Shown: positions 33,568 to 41,343 of the stretch, piece by piece
Position numbering within the stretch: the first letter of the stretch is position 1
How the letters are laid out: each line of letters opens with the position of its first letter
Source: RGIG3701 sp030530205
GTDB lineage: Bacteria > Planctomycetota > Planctomycetia > Pirellulales > Thermoguttaceae
NCBI GenBank assembly: GCA_030530205.1
Contig: JAUMVK010000016.1
Location: 1-64,000 of the forward strand
Direction: 5' to 3'
Length of the DNA: 64,000 bases
Position numbers and translations under genes: made by a program
The notes under the pieces: generated by a model
The model's input: only the letters and a program-made list of their open reading frames with translations
Databases searched by the model: none
What the model was told of the DNA's origin: nothing

Positions 33568-33599
33568 GGTTAAATATTCTTACGGACACATTTCACTAT

Positions 33600-33628
33600 A
33601 TTATACCCAAAACCCCCAGAAATTTCAA
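33600..33628 (-). promoter_or_regulatory. Promoter for the MFS transporter-rimO operon
   Basis: Minus-strand TTGAAA (33623-33628), 17 bp, TATAAT (33600-33605). The single-unit repeat at 33529-33567 would lie in the 5' untranslated leader. Confidence 0.65.
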
Positions 33629-33657
33629 GACCCTCGGCAAAAAAATCCCCTCCCCCC

Positions 33658-33686
33658 TTTACTTTCCCGGGATTATTTTCTATAAT
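33658..33686 (+). promoter_or_regulatory. Promoter for the secreted esterase gene
   Basis: TTTACT (33658-33663), 17 bp, TATAAT (33681-33686), preceded by a C-tract, 38 bp before the ATG. Confidence 0.65.
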
Positions 33687-33724
33687 AAACGAAAAATCGT
33701 CCTTCTTTAAAGGAGTAAAAACCC

Positions 33725-34651
33725 ATGAAACGCCGTTCCTTTTTGTTTCTCGCCCTTCTGTGCGCCCTGAGCGTCGTTTTTTCTGCCGCCCCGGGGAGCG
33801 CGAAGGAGTGGAAAGCCCGCGTCCTGCGCAACATCACGTACAAAACGACCGACGAGCAGGAAATCAAGCTGAATATTGCCCTTCCGGAAGACTCCAAGGG
33901 AAATTTGCGTGAAGGCGCGCCGCTTTTCGTTTGGATCGACAGCGGGTGCTGGTACAGCAAAGGCCCCGGAAACGGTGGCTTTTGGGCGCATTACGGTCTG
34001 ATCGGTCGCGGTTGTGCGGTGGCCAGCGTCGCGACGCGGAGTCTGGAAAACGCCTGCTTCCCCGCCCAGATCGAAGACGTGAAAGCCGCCATCAGGTTCC
34101 TGCGTGCGCACGCCGACGAGTACAAAATCGACAAAAACCGCATCTGCGTCAGCGGCGCGTCCTCTGGCGGACATCTGTCGAATATGCTTTCGATGAGCGA
34201 CGAGCAGCGCATCTTCGACGTCGGCGACAATCTGGAGGAATCCTCTCAGGCCAACGTGGTGATCAACTTCTACGGCCCGACCGACTTCGTGAACGCCGTC
34301 ACCCGGACGGTCTGCACGTCCTGCATTTATCCGGCCCTTGGGGACCCGAAAGTCCACGGGCGCACGATGGACGACGTTACGCCGGAGCTCATCGAATCCG
34401 CCAAAAAGTACAGTCCGATCACGTACGTGACGTCCAAAACCGCCCCGACCTTCACGCTGCACGGCGCGATGGATACGACGGTGGGGCTTTCCCAGGCCGC
34501 CCTTTATAACGAGGCCTTGCGCCTGGCGAAGGTCCGCTGCAAACTCTTCATTTCCAACACGGGCGTCCACAGTATTCCGACTCTCGGCTCAAAAGAAGAA
34601 CTTGGAAGCATGATCTTCGAGTTCATCGGGTGGGAGGAAGTTAAAGAGTGA
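33725..34651 (+). CDS. Secreted alpha/beta-hydrolase (esterase/lipase-like)
   Basis: A 308-residue protein with a signal peptide (MKRRSFLFLALLCALSVVF... ending GSA). Nucleophile elbow GASSGGHLSNM near residue 143; the acid is likely the Asp in HGAMDTTVGL and the His in NTGVHSIPTLG, in the right order for a catalytic triad. The family resembles carboxylesterases and feruloyl or acetyl-xylan esterases (BD-FAE-like), which remove side groups from polysaccharides. The oxyanion region reads FVWIDSGCWYSKGPG rather than HGGG. A strong AAAGGAG precedes the ATG. Confidence 0.82.
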   Translation: MKRRSFLFLALLCALSVVFSAAPGSAKEWKARVLRNITYKTTDEQEIKLNIALPEDSKGNLREGAPLFVWIDSGCWYSKGPGNGGFWAHYGLIGRGCAVASVATRSLENACFPAQIEDVKAAIRFLRAHADEYKIDKNRICVSGASSGGHLSNMLSMSDEQRIFDVGDNLEESSQANVVINFYGPTDFVNAVTRTVCTSCIYPALGDPKVHGRTMDDVTPELIESAKKYSPITYVTSKTAPTFTLHGAMDTTVGLSQAALYNEALRLAKVRCKLFISNTGVHSIPTLGSKEELGSMIFEFIGWEEVKE

Positions 34652-34723
34652 AGTAACTGGGAGAAAAGCTGGGAATTTCTGGGAATTAGTCGTCAAGTTT
34701 AACCTCAAGCCATTTTTTGAAGT

Positions 34724-36061
34724 ATGAACCGTTCCATTACTCGCCGTCGTTTCCTTCAAGCCGCCGCACTTTCCGCGCCGTTGGTCCTCGCTTCCCGGGT
34801 TCTGGGAGCGGACGGGCACGTCTCGCCGAACGAGAAAATCGTTCTTGGGATGATCGGTCAGGGAAATCAGGGCCGGCTGGACACTTCCTCGTTCCTGATG
34901 CTTCCCCAGTGCCACATCGCGGCGGTTTGCGACGTCATGGAAAGTCACGCCGCCCGGGCGAAACAGATGGTCGATGAGGCGTACGGAAACGCCGACTGCA
35001 AGCAGTTCAAATATTCCGAGGAGATTTCCCACGCCGATGGCTTTGACGTCGTGTACATCGGCACGCCGGAACACTGGCATCCGTGGCTGGCGATCGACGC
35101 GATGCGTCACGGGAAGGACGTTTACTGCGAGAAACCCGAGACGTGCACCGTCCGCGACGGCCAGTTAATGCGTCAGACGGCCATCGAGACTGGCCGCGTT
35201 TTCTCTGGCGGCTCCCAGCGCGTCTGGAACGACTACCACAAATTCCACAAAATCGCCCGCGCCGGTTACCTCGGCGAGATCCGCGAAGGGTGGGCCAATC
35301 CGGGCCTCCCGGGTTTCACTGCCCGCGCTCTGAAAGCCGAGCCGATCCCCGAGGGGATGGACTGGGACCGCTGGCTCGGCCCGGCGCCCTGGCGGCCGTT
35401 TAACCGCGCGTACCTGACCTGCGGCCGCGGAAATGGCTGGTTCGACTTTACCGGCTCGAATAACGGCTGGGGCGCGCACTGCTTCGGCGGCCTGATGTTT
35501 GCCATGGAACTGGATTACACCGGCCCGACGGAGATCATCCCCGCCAGCCTGGACGAAAGCGGCCTTCTGACGTTCCGCTTCGCCAATGGGTGCGTCATGC
35601 ACACCGGTGGGACGTGGGGCACGGTGCCCGGTTTCCGGAACGGTCTGCGTGATGGCGGCGGCGGTGAGATCTGCCTGCGCGGAGACGACGGCCGGCTTTG
35701 CGAAGAAGACATCGTAAACGGCAAATACCCGGTCCCGGACGTTCCGATCCCACACTACAAAGGGGAGGTTTTCCACCGCCCGACCGACGGCGCGCTCGAT
35801 CTGGACTCGCCGATGTTCGCCGCCGAGGGCGAGACGTGCATCATGGGCGATTTCCTCCACTGCGTCCGCACGCGGGAAGTCCCGTTCCGGAACATCGAGC
35901 GGTGCCACCGCGTCTGCTCGATCGGTCATTTGGGCCGAATCGCGCAGCTTCTGAACCGTCCGATCCACTTTGACCCGGAGACGGAAAACATTCTGAACGA
36001 CCCGGTGGCCCAGGCGATGCTCGACCGCCCGCGCCGCGAGCCGTGGACGCTGGAAACCTGA
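34724..36061 (+). CDS. Tat-exported Gfo/Idh/MocA family oxidoreductase (2)
   Basis: A 445-residue protein with a twin-arginine leader (TRRRFLQAAALSAPLVL). Rossmann motif GMIGQGNQGRLD, EKP-type motif CEKPETCTVRDG with the catalytic Lys, and the C-terminal DFLHCVRTREVPF. It differs clearly from the 27.2 kb paralog, so this is an old divergence and not a recent duplication. Probably a periplasmic sugar oxidoreductase. It starts 72 bp after the esterase on the same strand with no terminator between, so the two likely share a transcript and perhaps a substrate. Confidence 0.86.
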   Translation: MNRSITRRRFLQAAALSAPLVLASRVLGADGHVSPNEKIVLGMIGQGNQGRLDTSSFLMLPQCHIAAVCDVMESHAARAKQMVDEAYGNADCKQFKYSEEISHADGFDVVYIGTPEHWHPWLAIDAMRHGKDVYCEKPETCTVRDGQLMRQTAIETGRVFSGGSQRVWNDYHKFHKIARAGYLGEIREGWANPGLPGFTARALKAEPIPEGMDWDRWLGPAPWRPFNRAYLTCGRGNGWFDFTGSNNGWGAHCFGGLMFAMELDYTGPTEIIPASLDESGLLTFRFANGCVMHTGGTWGTVPGFRNGLRDGGGGEICLRGDDGRLCEEDIVNGKYPVPDVPIPHYKGEVFHRPTDGALDLDSPMFAAEGETCIMGDFLHCVRTREVPFRNIERCHRVCSIGHLGRIAQLLNRPIHFDPETENILNDPVAQAMLDRPRREPWTLET

Positions 36062-36078
36062 TCCGTTCCTTAAACAAA

Positions 36079-36110
36079 AAAGCCGGATGATGAATCACCC
36101 GGCTTTTTTT
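36079..36110. terminator. Bidirectional terminator 1 between Gfo/Idh (2) and ppdK
   Basis: AAAGCCGGATGAT (36079-36091) and ATCACCCGGCTTT (36094-36106) pair with one mismatch, followed by T to 36110; A residues on the other side give a U-tract in the opposite direction. Confidence 0.85.
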
Positions 36111-36188
36111 ATCGATTCAAACGATTAATGGTTCTTTTTTTTCGGGGCCATGACTGGCCCCGCTCGCCTTTGGGGGGCGCGCTAAAAC

Positions 36189-36224
36189 AAAAAAAACCGG
36201 GTGACGAATCACCCGGCTTTTTTT
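36189..36224. terminator. Bidirectional terminator 2 between Gfo/Idh (2) and ppdK
   Basis: CCGGGTGA (36197-36204), loop CGAA, TCACCCGG (36209-36216), flanked by A and T runs. Nearly the same sequence as terminator 1, including the downstream TTTTTTTAT and GATTCAAAC words, so this is a duplicated terminator with one copy facing each convergent gene. Confidence 0.85.
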
Positions 36225-36250
36225 ATTGATTCAAACTATTGATCTGAAAC

Positions 36251-38950
36251 TCAGTCTTCCAGCGCAGCCTGAGCGGCGGCCAGTTTCGCAACCGGAACGC
36301 GCAGCGGCGAGCAGGAAACGTAGTCAAGACCGATCTTGTGGCAGAACTTGACGGAGGACGGCTCACCACCGTGCTCACCGCAAATGCCAAGCTCGAGTTC
36401 CGGACGGGTCTCGCGGCCTTCTTTCACGGCGATCTTCATGAGTTTGCCCGGGCCGGTCTGATCGAGGACCTGGAACGGATCCTTCGGGAAGATTTCCTTT
36501 TCGAGGTAATCGTTGATGAAGGAAGCGTAGTCGTCACGGCTGATGCCCAGGCAGGTCTGCGTCAGGTCGTTCGTACCGAAGGAGAAGAACTCGGCCTTCT
36601 TCGCGATGTCGCCAGCGTTCAGGGCGGCGCGCGGAATCTCGATCATCGTTCCGACCATGTACGGGATCTCAACGCCGGCGGCCTTGAGTTCCGCGTCGCA
36701 AGCGGCACGGATGATGGCTTCCTGGTTGGCGAACTCGTTCAGGCACGTGACCAACGGAACCATGATTTCCGGTTTCACGGTGATGCCTTTGGCCTGGCAA
36801 GCGATCGCGGCGCGAATGATGGCAGTCGCCTGCATCTTCGTGATTTCCGGATAGACGATTCCCAGACGGCAGCCACGGTGACCGAGCATCGGGTTGGATT
36901 CGGCCAGGTCGTGGACACGCTGCTGAATGAATTCAACGGTCATGCCGGTCTTCGCGGCAAGTTCCTGCTGACCAGCCAAGTCGTGCGGGAGGAACTCGTG
37001 GAGCGGCGGGTCAAGCAGACGAACGGTGACGTATTTGCCGTCCATCGCGGTGAACAGACCTTCGAAGTCAGCCTGCTGGAACGGCAGGAGCTTCTCAAGG
37101 GCCTTTTCACGGTCCGCGGTGTTGTCGGCCAGGATCATCGTACGGAACTCGTCGATGTGGTCGAAGAACATGTGCTCGGTACGGGTCAGACCAATGCCTT
37201 CGGCTCCCAGAGCCACGGCGGCTTTTGCCTGGTCCGGTTTGTCGGCGTTGGTGCGGATCTTCAGGCGTTTGAACTCGTCGGCATAGCCCATGAGTTTGGC
37301 GTAAAGCTGATAGATCGGAGCGTCTTCGGCTTTCAGAGTGCCGTCACGCAGAACCTGAAGCACTTCAGACGGAGCGGTCGGGACCTGCTCGCCGTAGATG
37401 TTTCCGGTGAAACCGTCAACGGAGATCCAGTCGCCTTCGTTGAAGACTTTGTCGCCGACGGTCATCGTCTTGGCGGCGTAGTCGATCTGGATGCCTTCGC
37501 AGCCGCACACGCAGGCTTTGCCCATCTGGCGGGAAACGAGAGCGGCGTGGGAAGCGGCGCCACCGAAGCTGGTGACGATACCCTGAGCGACCTGCATACC
37601 ACGGAGGTCTTCCGGGGTGGTCTCGCGGCGGACGAGGATCAGTTTCGCGGACGGATCCTTCTGGAACCATTTCTCGGCTTCATCAGGCTGGAAGCAGATC
37701 TGGCCGGTGGCGGCGCCCGGACCGGCGTTCACGCCTTTGGCGATCGGGGTGTGACCCTTCAGACCGGAACCGGAGAAGATCGGCTGGAGCAGCTGCGTCA
37801 CGTCGTTGGCCGGAACGCGTTTGACGGCGGTTTTCTTGTCGATGAGGCCTTCTTCGCACATCTCGACGGCGGTACGCACGTGGGCGAAACCGGTACGCTT
37901 GGCGTTACGGGTCTGAAGCATGTAGAGCTTTTTACGTTCGATGGTGAACTCAATGTCCTGAACGTCGTGGTAGGCTTTTTCGAGGTTCAGAGCGACGGTC
38001 TGGAACTGTTCCCAAACTTCCGGCATGTCGTCTTTCAGGGACTGCTCGATCTTCTTCGGGCGACGGATACCAGCGACGACGTCTTCACCCTGAGCGTTGA
38101 TAAGGTAGTCACCAGTGATGCCTTTAACGCCGGTGGCGCCGTCACGGGTCAGAGCCACGCCAGTCGCGCAGTCGTCGCCCATGTTACCGAAGACCATGGC
38201 CTGAACGTTGACCGCGGTGCCCCAAGAGTGCGGGATGGAGTAGGTACGGCGATAAACGATCGCGCGGTCGTTCATCCAGCTTCCGAACACGGCGCCGATG
38301 GCGGCCCAAACCTGTTCCATCGGATCTTCCGGGAAGTCTTTGCCGGTCTGGGATTTCACGGCGGCTTTGAACTCGGTGACCAGTTCTTTCAGGGCTTCGG
38401 CCGGGAGGTCGCAGTCCTGTTCGACGTTGTACTGGGCTTTCTTGGCGACGAGGATTTTTTCGAACGGGTCGATTTCGGTTTTGTTGGCCGGTTTCATGTC
38501 GAGAACGACGTCACCGAACATCTGAACGAAACGACGATAGCAGTCCCACGCGTAACGTTCGGAACCGGAGCACTTGGCCAGGACCTGGACGGTCTTGTCG
38601 TTCAGACCGATGTTCAGAACCGTGTCCATCATCCCCGGCATGGATTCACGGGCGCCAGAACGGCAGGAGACGAGGAGCGGGAGGTTTTCGGTGTCGCCGA
38701 ATTTTTTGCCCATGGCGGCTTCGATGCCTTTCATGGCGGCTTCGACGTCAGCTTTCAGGGATTCCGGATAAGTCTTGCCATTGTCGTAGAAGTACGTGCA
38801 GACTTCCGTGGTGATGGTGAAACCAGCCGGGACTGGCAGATTGTTACGCGCCATTTCAGCGAGGTTCGCACCTTTACCGCCGAGCAGTTCACGCATGTCT
38901 TTATTGCCGTCGGCTTTGCCTTGTTCAAAACTATAAACGTACTTCGTCAT
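36251..38950 (-). CDS. ppdK: Pyruvate, phosphate dikinase
   Basis: An 899-residue enzyme interconverting pyruvate + ATP + Pi and PEP + AMP + PPi. N-terminal nucleotide-binding domain (ELLGGKGANLAEMARN near residue 22), central swivelling phosphohistidine domain, and C-terminal PEP/pyruvate barrel (LTRTEHMFF, FSFGTNDLTQT, GICGEHGG). The phosphohistidine loop reads GGAASHAALVSRQMG with His468; most PPDKs have GGMTSHAAVVAR, so the regulatory Thr two residues before His is Ala here. AAGGGAT precedes the ATG. Highly biased codon use suggests strong expression. In anaerobes it allows PPi-saving glycolysis or gluconeogenesis. Confidence 0.96.
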   Translation of the reverse strand: MTKYVYSFEQGKADGNKDMRELLGGKGANLAEMARNNLPVPAGFTITTEVCTYFYDNGKTYPESLKADVEAAMKGIEAAMGKKFGDTENLPLLVSCRSGARESMPGMMDTVLNIGLNDKTVQVLAKCSGSERYAWDCYRRFVQMFGDVVLDMKPANKTEIDPFEKILVAKKAQYNVEQDCDLPAEALKELVTEFKAAVKSQTGKDFPEDPMEQVWAAIGAVFGSWMNDRAIVYRRTYSIPHSWGTAVNVQAMVFGNMGDDCATGVALTRDGATGVKGITGDYLINAQGEDVVAGIRRPKKIEQSLKDDMPEVWEQFQTVALNLEKAYHDVQDIEFTIERKKLYMLQTRNAKRTGFAHVRTAVEMCEEGLIDKKTAVKRVPANDVTQLLQPIFSGSGLKGHTPIAKGVNAGPGAATGQICFQPDEAEKWFQKDPSAKLILVRRETTPEDLRGMQVAQGIVTSFGGAASHAALVSRQMGKACVCGCEGIQIDYAAKTMTVGDKVFNEGDWISVDGFTGNIYGEQVPTAPSEVLQVLRDGTLKAEDAPIYQLYAKLMGYADEFKRLKIRTNADKPDQAKAAVALGAEGIGLTRTEHMFFDHIDEFRTMILADNTADREKALEKLLPFQQADFEGLFTAMDGKYVTVRLLDPPLHEFLPHDLAGQQELAAKTGMTVEFIQQRVHDLAESNPMLGHRGCRLGIVYPEITKMQATAIIRAAIACQAKGITVKPEIMVPLVTCLNEFANQEAIIRAACDAELKAAGVEIPYMVGTMIEIPRAALNAGDIAKKAEFFSFGTNDLTQTCLGISRDDYASFINDYLEKEIFPKDPFQVLDQTGPGKLMKIAVKEGRETRPELELGICGEHGGEPSSVKFCHKIGLDYVSCSPLRVPVAKLAAAQAALED

Positions 38951-39050
38951 GGAATAGATCCCTTCTGAGTAGAAACACGAACTTTGTAAACCCCAATAAG
39001 CGCCCCCTAAAGGGCTTCACCTAATGGTACACTATAATTTAATTCCAATC

Positions 39051-39078
39051 ATTTTACCCAATCTGGAAAATTAGTCAA
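39051..39078 (-). promoter_or_regulatory. Promoter for ppdK
   Basis: Minus-strand TTGACT (39073-39078), 16 bp, TAAAAT (39051-39056), about 100 bp from the start codon. The rest of the 280-bp gap toward fabI is AT-rich (for example TATACT at 39161) and holds a small CCCCTCTGGGAGGGG hairpin at 39183-39197. No -35 box for fabI is clear. Confidence 0.68.
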
Positions 39079-39231
39079 GAGGGGGGCCACTAAAACCACC
39101 TTACAAAGAAAAAGTTTTCAGACGGCTTTTGGTCCTACTATACAAAAAAATATTTTTTGCTATACTATTAATAATCTTAAGCCCCTCTGGGAGGGGGACT
39201 TGAACTTTGCTCTCTAAATTGTAGCCGACTT

Positions 39232-40038
39232 ATGAACGATTTCCTCCAGCTTCAAAACAAAAAATTCCTTGTTTTCGGCGTCGCGAACAGAAAAAGCGTC
39301 GCGTACCACATCACGAAAAACCTTCTGGACTGCGGTGCACGTTGTGTGCTGGTCGTCCTGAACGATAATATTCGCCAGAAAGTCGCGAAAATTTTCCCGG
39401 AAATCGATGAAATTTACTGCTGTAACGTCGAAAAGCCTGAAGAGATCGAGCGTCTTCAGGCTGAAATTGCGGCACGGCACGAGGAAGGCACGTTTGACGG
39501 GCTGGTACACTCGATCGCGTTTGCGGACTACTCGGATGGGATGAAACCGTTCCATGAGACACGGCCGGAGCAGTTTCTCCAGGCGGTGAATATTTCGTGC
39601 TTCTCGCTTACGACGCTTTCCAACGCGTTCAAAACGCTTCTTTCGTCCACCGCGTCGGTCGTGACGATCTCCATCTCCACGACCCGCATGGCGAGCGAAA
39701 GTTATGGTTACATGGGCCCGATCAAGGCGGCGCTTGATTCGTCGCTGGCGTTTTTGGCCAAGTCGTTCAGCGCGTTTTCTGAGATCCGTTTCAACGCGGT
39801 TGCGCCGGGCCTTCTGAAGACCTCCGCCTCGGCCGGGATCCCGGGCTACGTCGATTCCTACCTGTACGCCGAGCACGTGATCCCGCGTGGTCGGGCCGTC
39901 GAAACACAGGAAGCCGCCGACGTGGCCGTGTTCCTGCTGAGCCCCCGTTCCAGCGGGATCAACGCCCAGAAAATCGTCGTCGATGCGGGAATGGAGATCA
40001 ATTACTTCGACAAAACTTTGGTGAAACGGGAGTTTTAA
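39232..40038 (+). CDS. fabI: Enoyl-[acyl-carrier-protein] reductase (NADH) FabI
   Basis: A 268-residue atypical short-chain dehydrogenase that carries out the last reduction of each fatty-acid elongation cycle. The N-terminal nucleotide motif FLVFGVANRKSVAYHI is diagnostic of FabI, and the catalytic pair is in SYGYMGPIKAAL (Tyr-x6-Lys). FNAVAPGLLKTSASAGIPGY is the substrate-loop region. The ATG has no good Shine-Dalgarno. The acetyltransferase gene follows 14 to 38 bp later, depending on start. Confidence 0.92.
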   Translation: MNDFLQLQNKKFLVFGVANRKSVAYHITKNLLDCGARCVLVVLNDNIRQKVAKIFPEIDEIYCCNVEKPEEIERLQAEIAARHEEGTFDGLVHSIAFADYSDGMKPFHETRPEQFLQAVNISCFSLTTLSNAFKTLLSSTASVVTISISTTRMASESYGYMGPIKAALDSSLAFLAKSFSAFSEIRFNAVAPGLLKTSASAGIPGYVDSYLYAEHVIPRGRAVETQEAADVAVFLLSPRSSGINAQKIVVDAGMEINYFDKTLVKREF

Positions 40039-40075
40039 AGCAAAGTAGTCCGTGACTACTCAAAAGGAACAGCAA

Positions 40076-40636
40076 ATGCTCATGGAAACGTTCAAGCGCT
40101 TTCGCATGGAAATCGATTTACGGTGTCATGAGTACCCCGCGCCTGTGCTTCCGCCCGGGTACTACATCGAAAAATGGTCGCCGCGGCTTGTCGAGGCGCA
40201 CGCCACCGCGCACTATATGGCTTTTCGGGATGAGATCGACGCGAGGCTTTTCGATAATTTTCGGACCTACAAAGGCTCCAAACGGGTCATGGAGAGCATC
40301 ATGGGGAAGTCGAACTTTCTTCCGGACGCGACGTGGCTGATCGTTTACCAGCCCAAGGATTCGTATTATGTGGAGTATGTTGCCACGATTCAGGGATTGG
40401 TCTCGATGAACGGTGTGGGGGCGATCCAGAACGTGGGCGTTGTTCCGCGTCACAGGGGAAAGGGCCTCGGGCGTGCGCTGCTTCATCTGGCGCTGGCCGG
40501 CTACCAGCGTTTCGGCCTGACCCGTGCCGATCTTGAAGTGACGGCTTCCAATGAACGTGCGTTGAATCTGTACAAATCTGAGGGGTTTAAAATCGTCGAG
40601 CTTCTGTTCAAGCCCGCGTCGAGTACGAGAAGATAA
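40076..40636 (+). CDS. GNAT-family N-acetyltransferase
   Basis: About 186 residues. The ATG at 40076 is chosen because AAGGA ends seven bases before it; a GTG at 40052 is less well supported. The acetyl-CoA pyrophosphate loop is VVPRHRGKGLGRALL (R/Q-x-x-G-x-G/A type), preceded by the beta-4 strand VGAIQNVGV. The C-terminal ASNERALNLYKSEGFKIV gives motif B. The acceptor could be a protein N-terminus, an amino acid or a small amine; the sequence does not say. Likely co-transcribed with fabI. Confidence 0.82.
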   Translation: MLMETFKRFRMEIDLRCHEYPAPVLPPGYYIEKWSPRLVEAHATAHYMAFRDEIDARLFDNFRTYKGSKRVMESIMGKSNFLPDATWLIVYQPKDSYYVEYVATIQGLVSMNGVGAIQNVGVVPRHRGKGLGRALLHLALAGYQRFGLTRADLEVTASNERALNLYKSEGFKIVELLFKPASSTRR

Positions 40637-40661
40637 AGCCTCTCCCTCTTTTTTTCTTTTA

Positions 40662-40779
40662 AGCCGCAAGGAACGCAAAGGACGCAAAGAGGATAATAAA
40701 ATAAAGTTTGCAGCGTGCCGCGTGTTGATCGGAGCAAGAAAAAAACTCTTTGCGCTCTTTGCGTCCTTTGCGGCTTAAA
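40662..40779. repeat. CGCAAAGGACGCAAAG palindromic element
   Basis: The left arm AAGCCGCAAGGAACGC, AAAGGACGCAAAGAGG and right arm CTCTTTGCGCTCTTTGC, GTCCTTTGCGGCTTA are inverted around a 54-bp centre. Each arm is made of degenerate copies of ACGCAAAG. At 40815-40842 a second word family follows, CACGCGGAGATGCGGAGC, CGCGGAG. Together they fill the 341-bp gap between the acetyltransferase and groES apart from the promoter. Confidence 0.85.
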
Positions 40780-40898
40780 AACATTCTCCGTTTCCGGATG
40801 AACCTTTCTTTTTGCCTCACGCGGAGATGCGGAGCCGCGGAGTTTTATTGATGGGATGGTTTGGCTGGCCGGAAAAGACCGGATTGTCATTTTGTCAT

Positions 40899-40914
40899 TG
40901 ACACGCTTCTTGCA
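40899..40914 (+). promoter_or_regulatory. Candidate sigma-54-type promoter for groES-groEL
   Basis: TGACACGCTTCTTGCA matches the sigma-54 consensus TGGCAC-N5-TTGCA at all fixed positions except one (A for the second G of the -24 box). It lies 64 bp before groES. The TTGACA it contains has no -10 box at 16-18 bp, and no CIRCE operator (TTAGCACTC inverted pair) is present. A sigma-70 alternative would be TTGTCA at 40892 with a poor TTATTC. Confidence 0.4.
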
Positions 40915-40977
40915 ATTATTCTCTGAACAGACAAATTTGACATCAACACACACCATATAATTTTTTGGAGGTTTCAA

Positions 40978-41307
40978 ATGGCCAAGAAAAAATGCGCCTG
41001 TGCCTGCGAGAAGCAAGAAATCGGAATTCAACCCCTGGGTGACCGCGTCGTTGTGGAACGTGACGAGGCGGCAGCCGTCTCGATGGGTGGGATCTATCTG
41101 CCCGATACTGCGAAAAACAAGCCATCCCGCGGAATCGTCGCCTGTGTTGGAAACGGCAAAATGCTCAAGAACGGCGAACGTTCTACGCTTCAGGTGAAGG
41201 CCGGCGATCACGTCCTTTTCCTCTCCTATGCGGGCGAAGAGTTCAAACTCGATGGAAAAGAATATCTGCTTCTGCGCGAAGAAGACATTTTGGCGATTAT
41301 TGACTAA
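40978..41307 (+). CDS. groES: Co-chaperonin GroES with cysteine-rich N-terminus
   Basis: A 109-residue protein; the body (GIQPLGDRVVVERDEAAAVSMGG, split as IQPLGDRVVV and the mobile loop SMGGIYLPDTAK) is standard Cpn10 that caps the GroEL ring. The N-terminal extension MAKKKCACACEKQE is unusual: three cysteines spaced C-x-C-x-C. Such a patch could bind metal. Strong GGAGG lies before the ATG. It is followed by groEL 36 bp downstream. Confidence 0.95.
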   Translation: MAKKKCACACEKQEIGIQPLGDRVVVERDEAAAVSMGGIYLPDTAKNKPSRGIVACVGNGKMLKNGERSTLQVKAGDHVLFLSYAGEEFKLDGKEYLLLREEDILAIID

Positions 41308-41343
41308 GGACATAAAACACTCAGAATTCAAGGAGATTTTAAT

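Noticed and set aside
36338..38968. An 876-codon open frame on the plus strand
   Set aside because: Antisense of ppdK, whose minus-strand product carries all enzyme motifs; the long frame results from biased third positions.
40860..40977. CIRCE operator before groES
   Set aside because: No TTAGCACTC-N9-GAGTGCTAA or near match is present.
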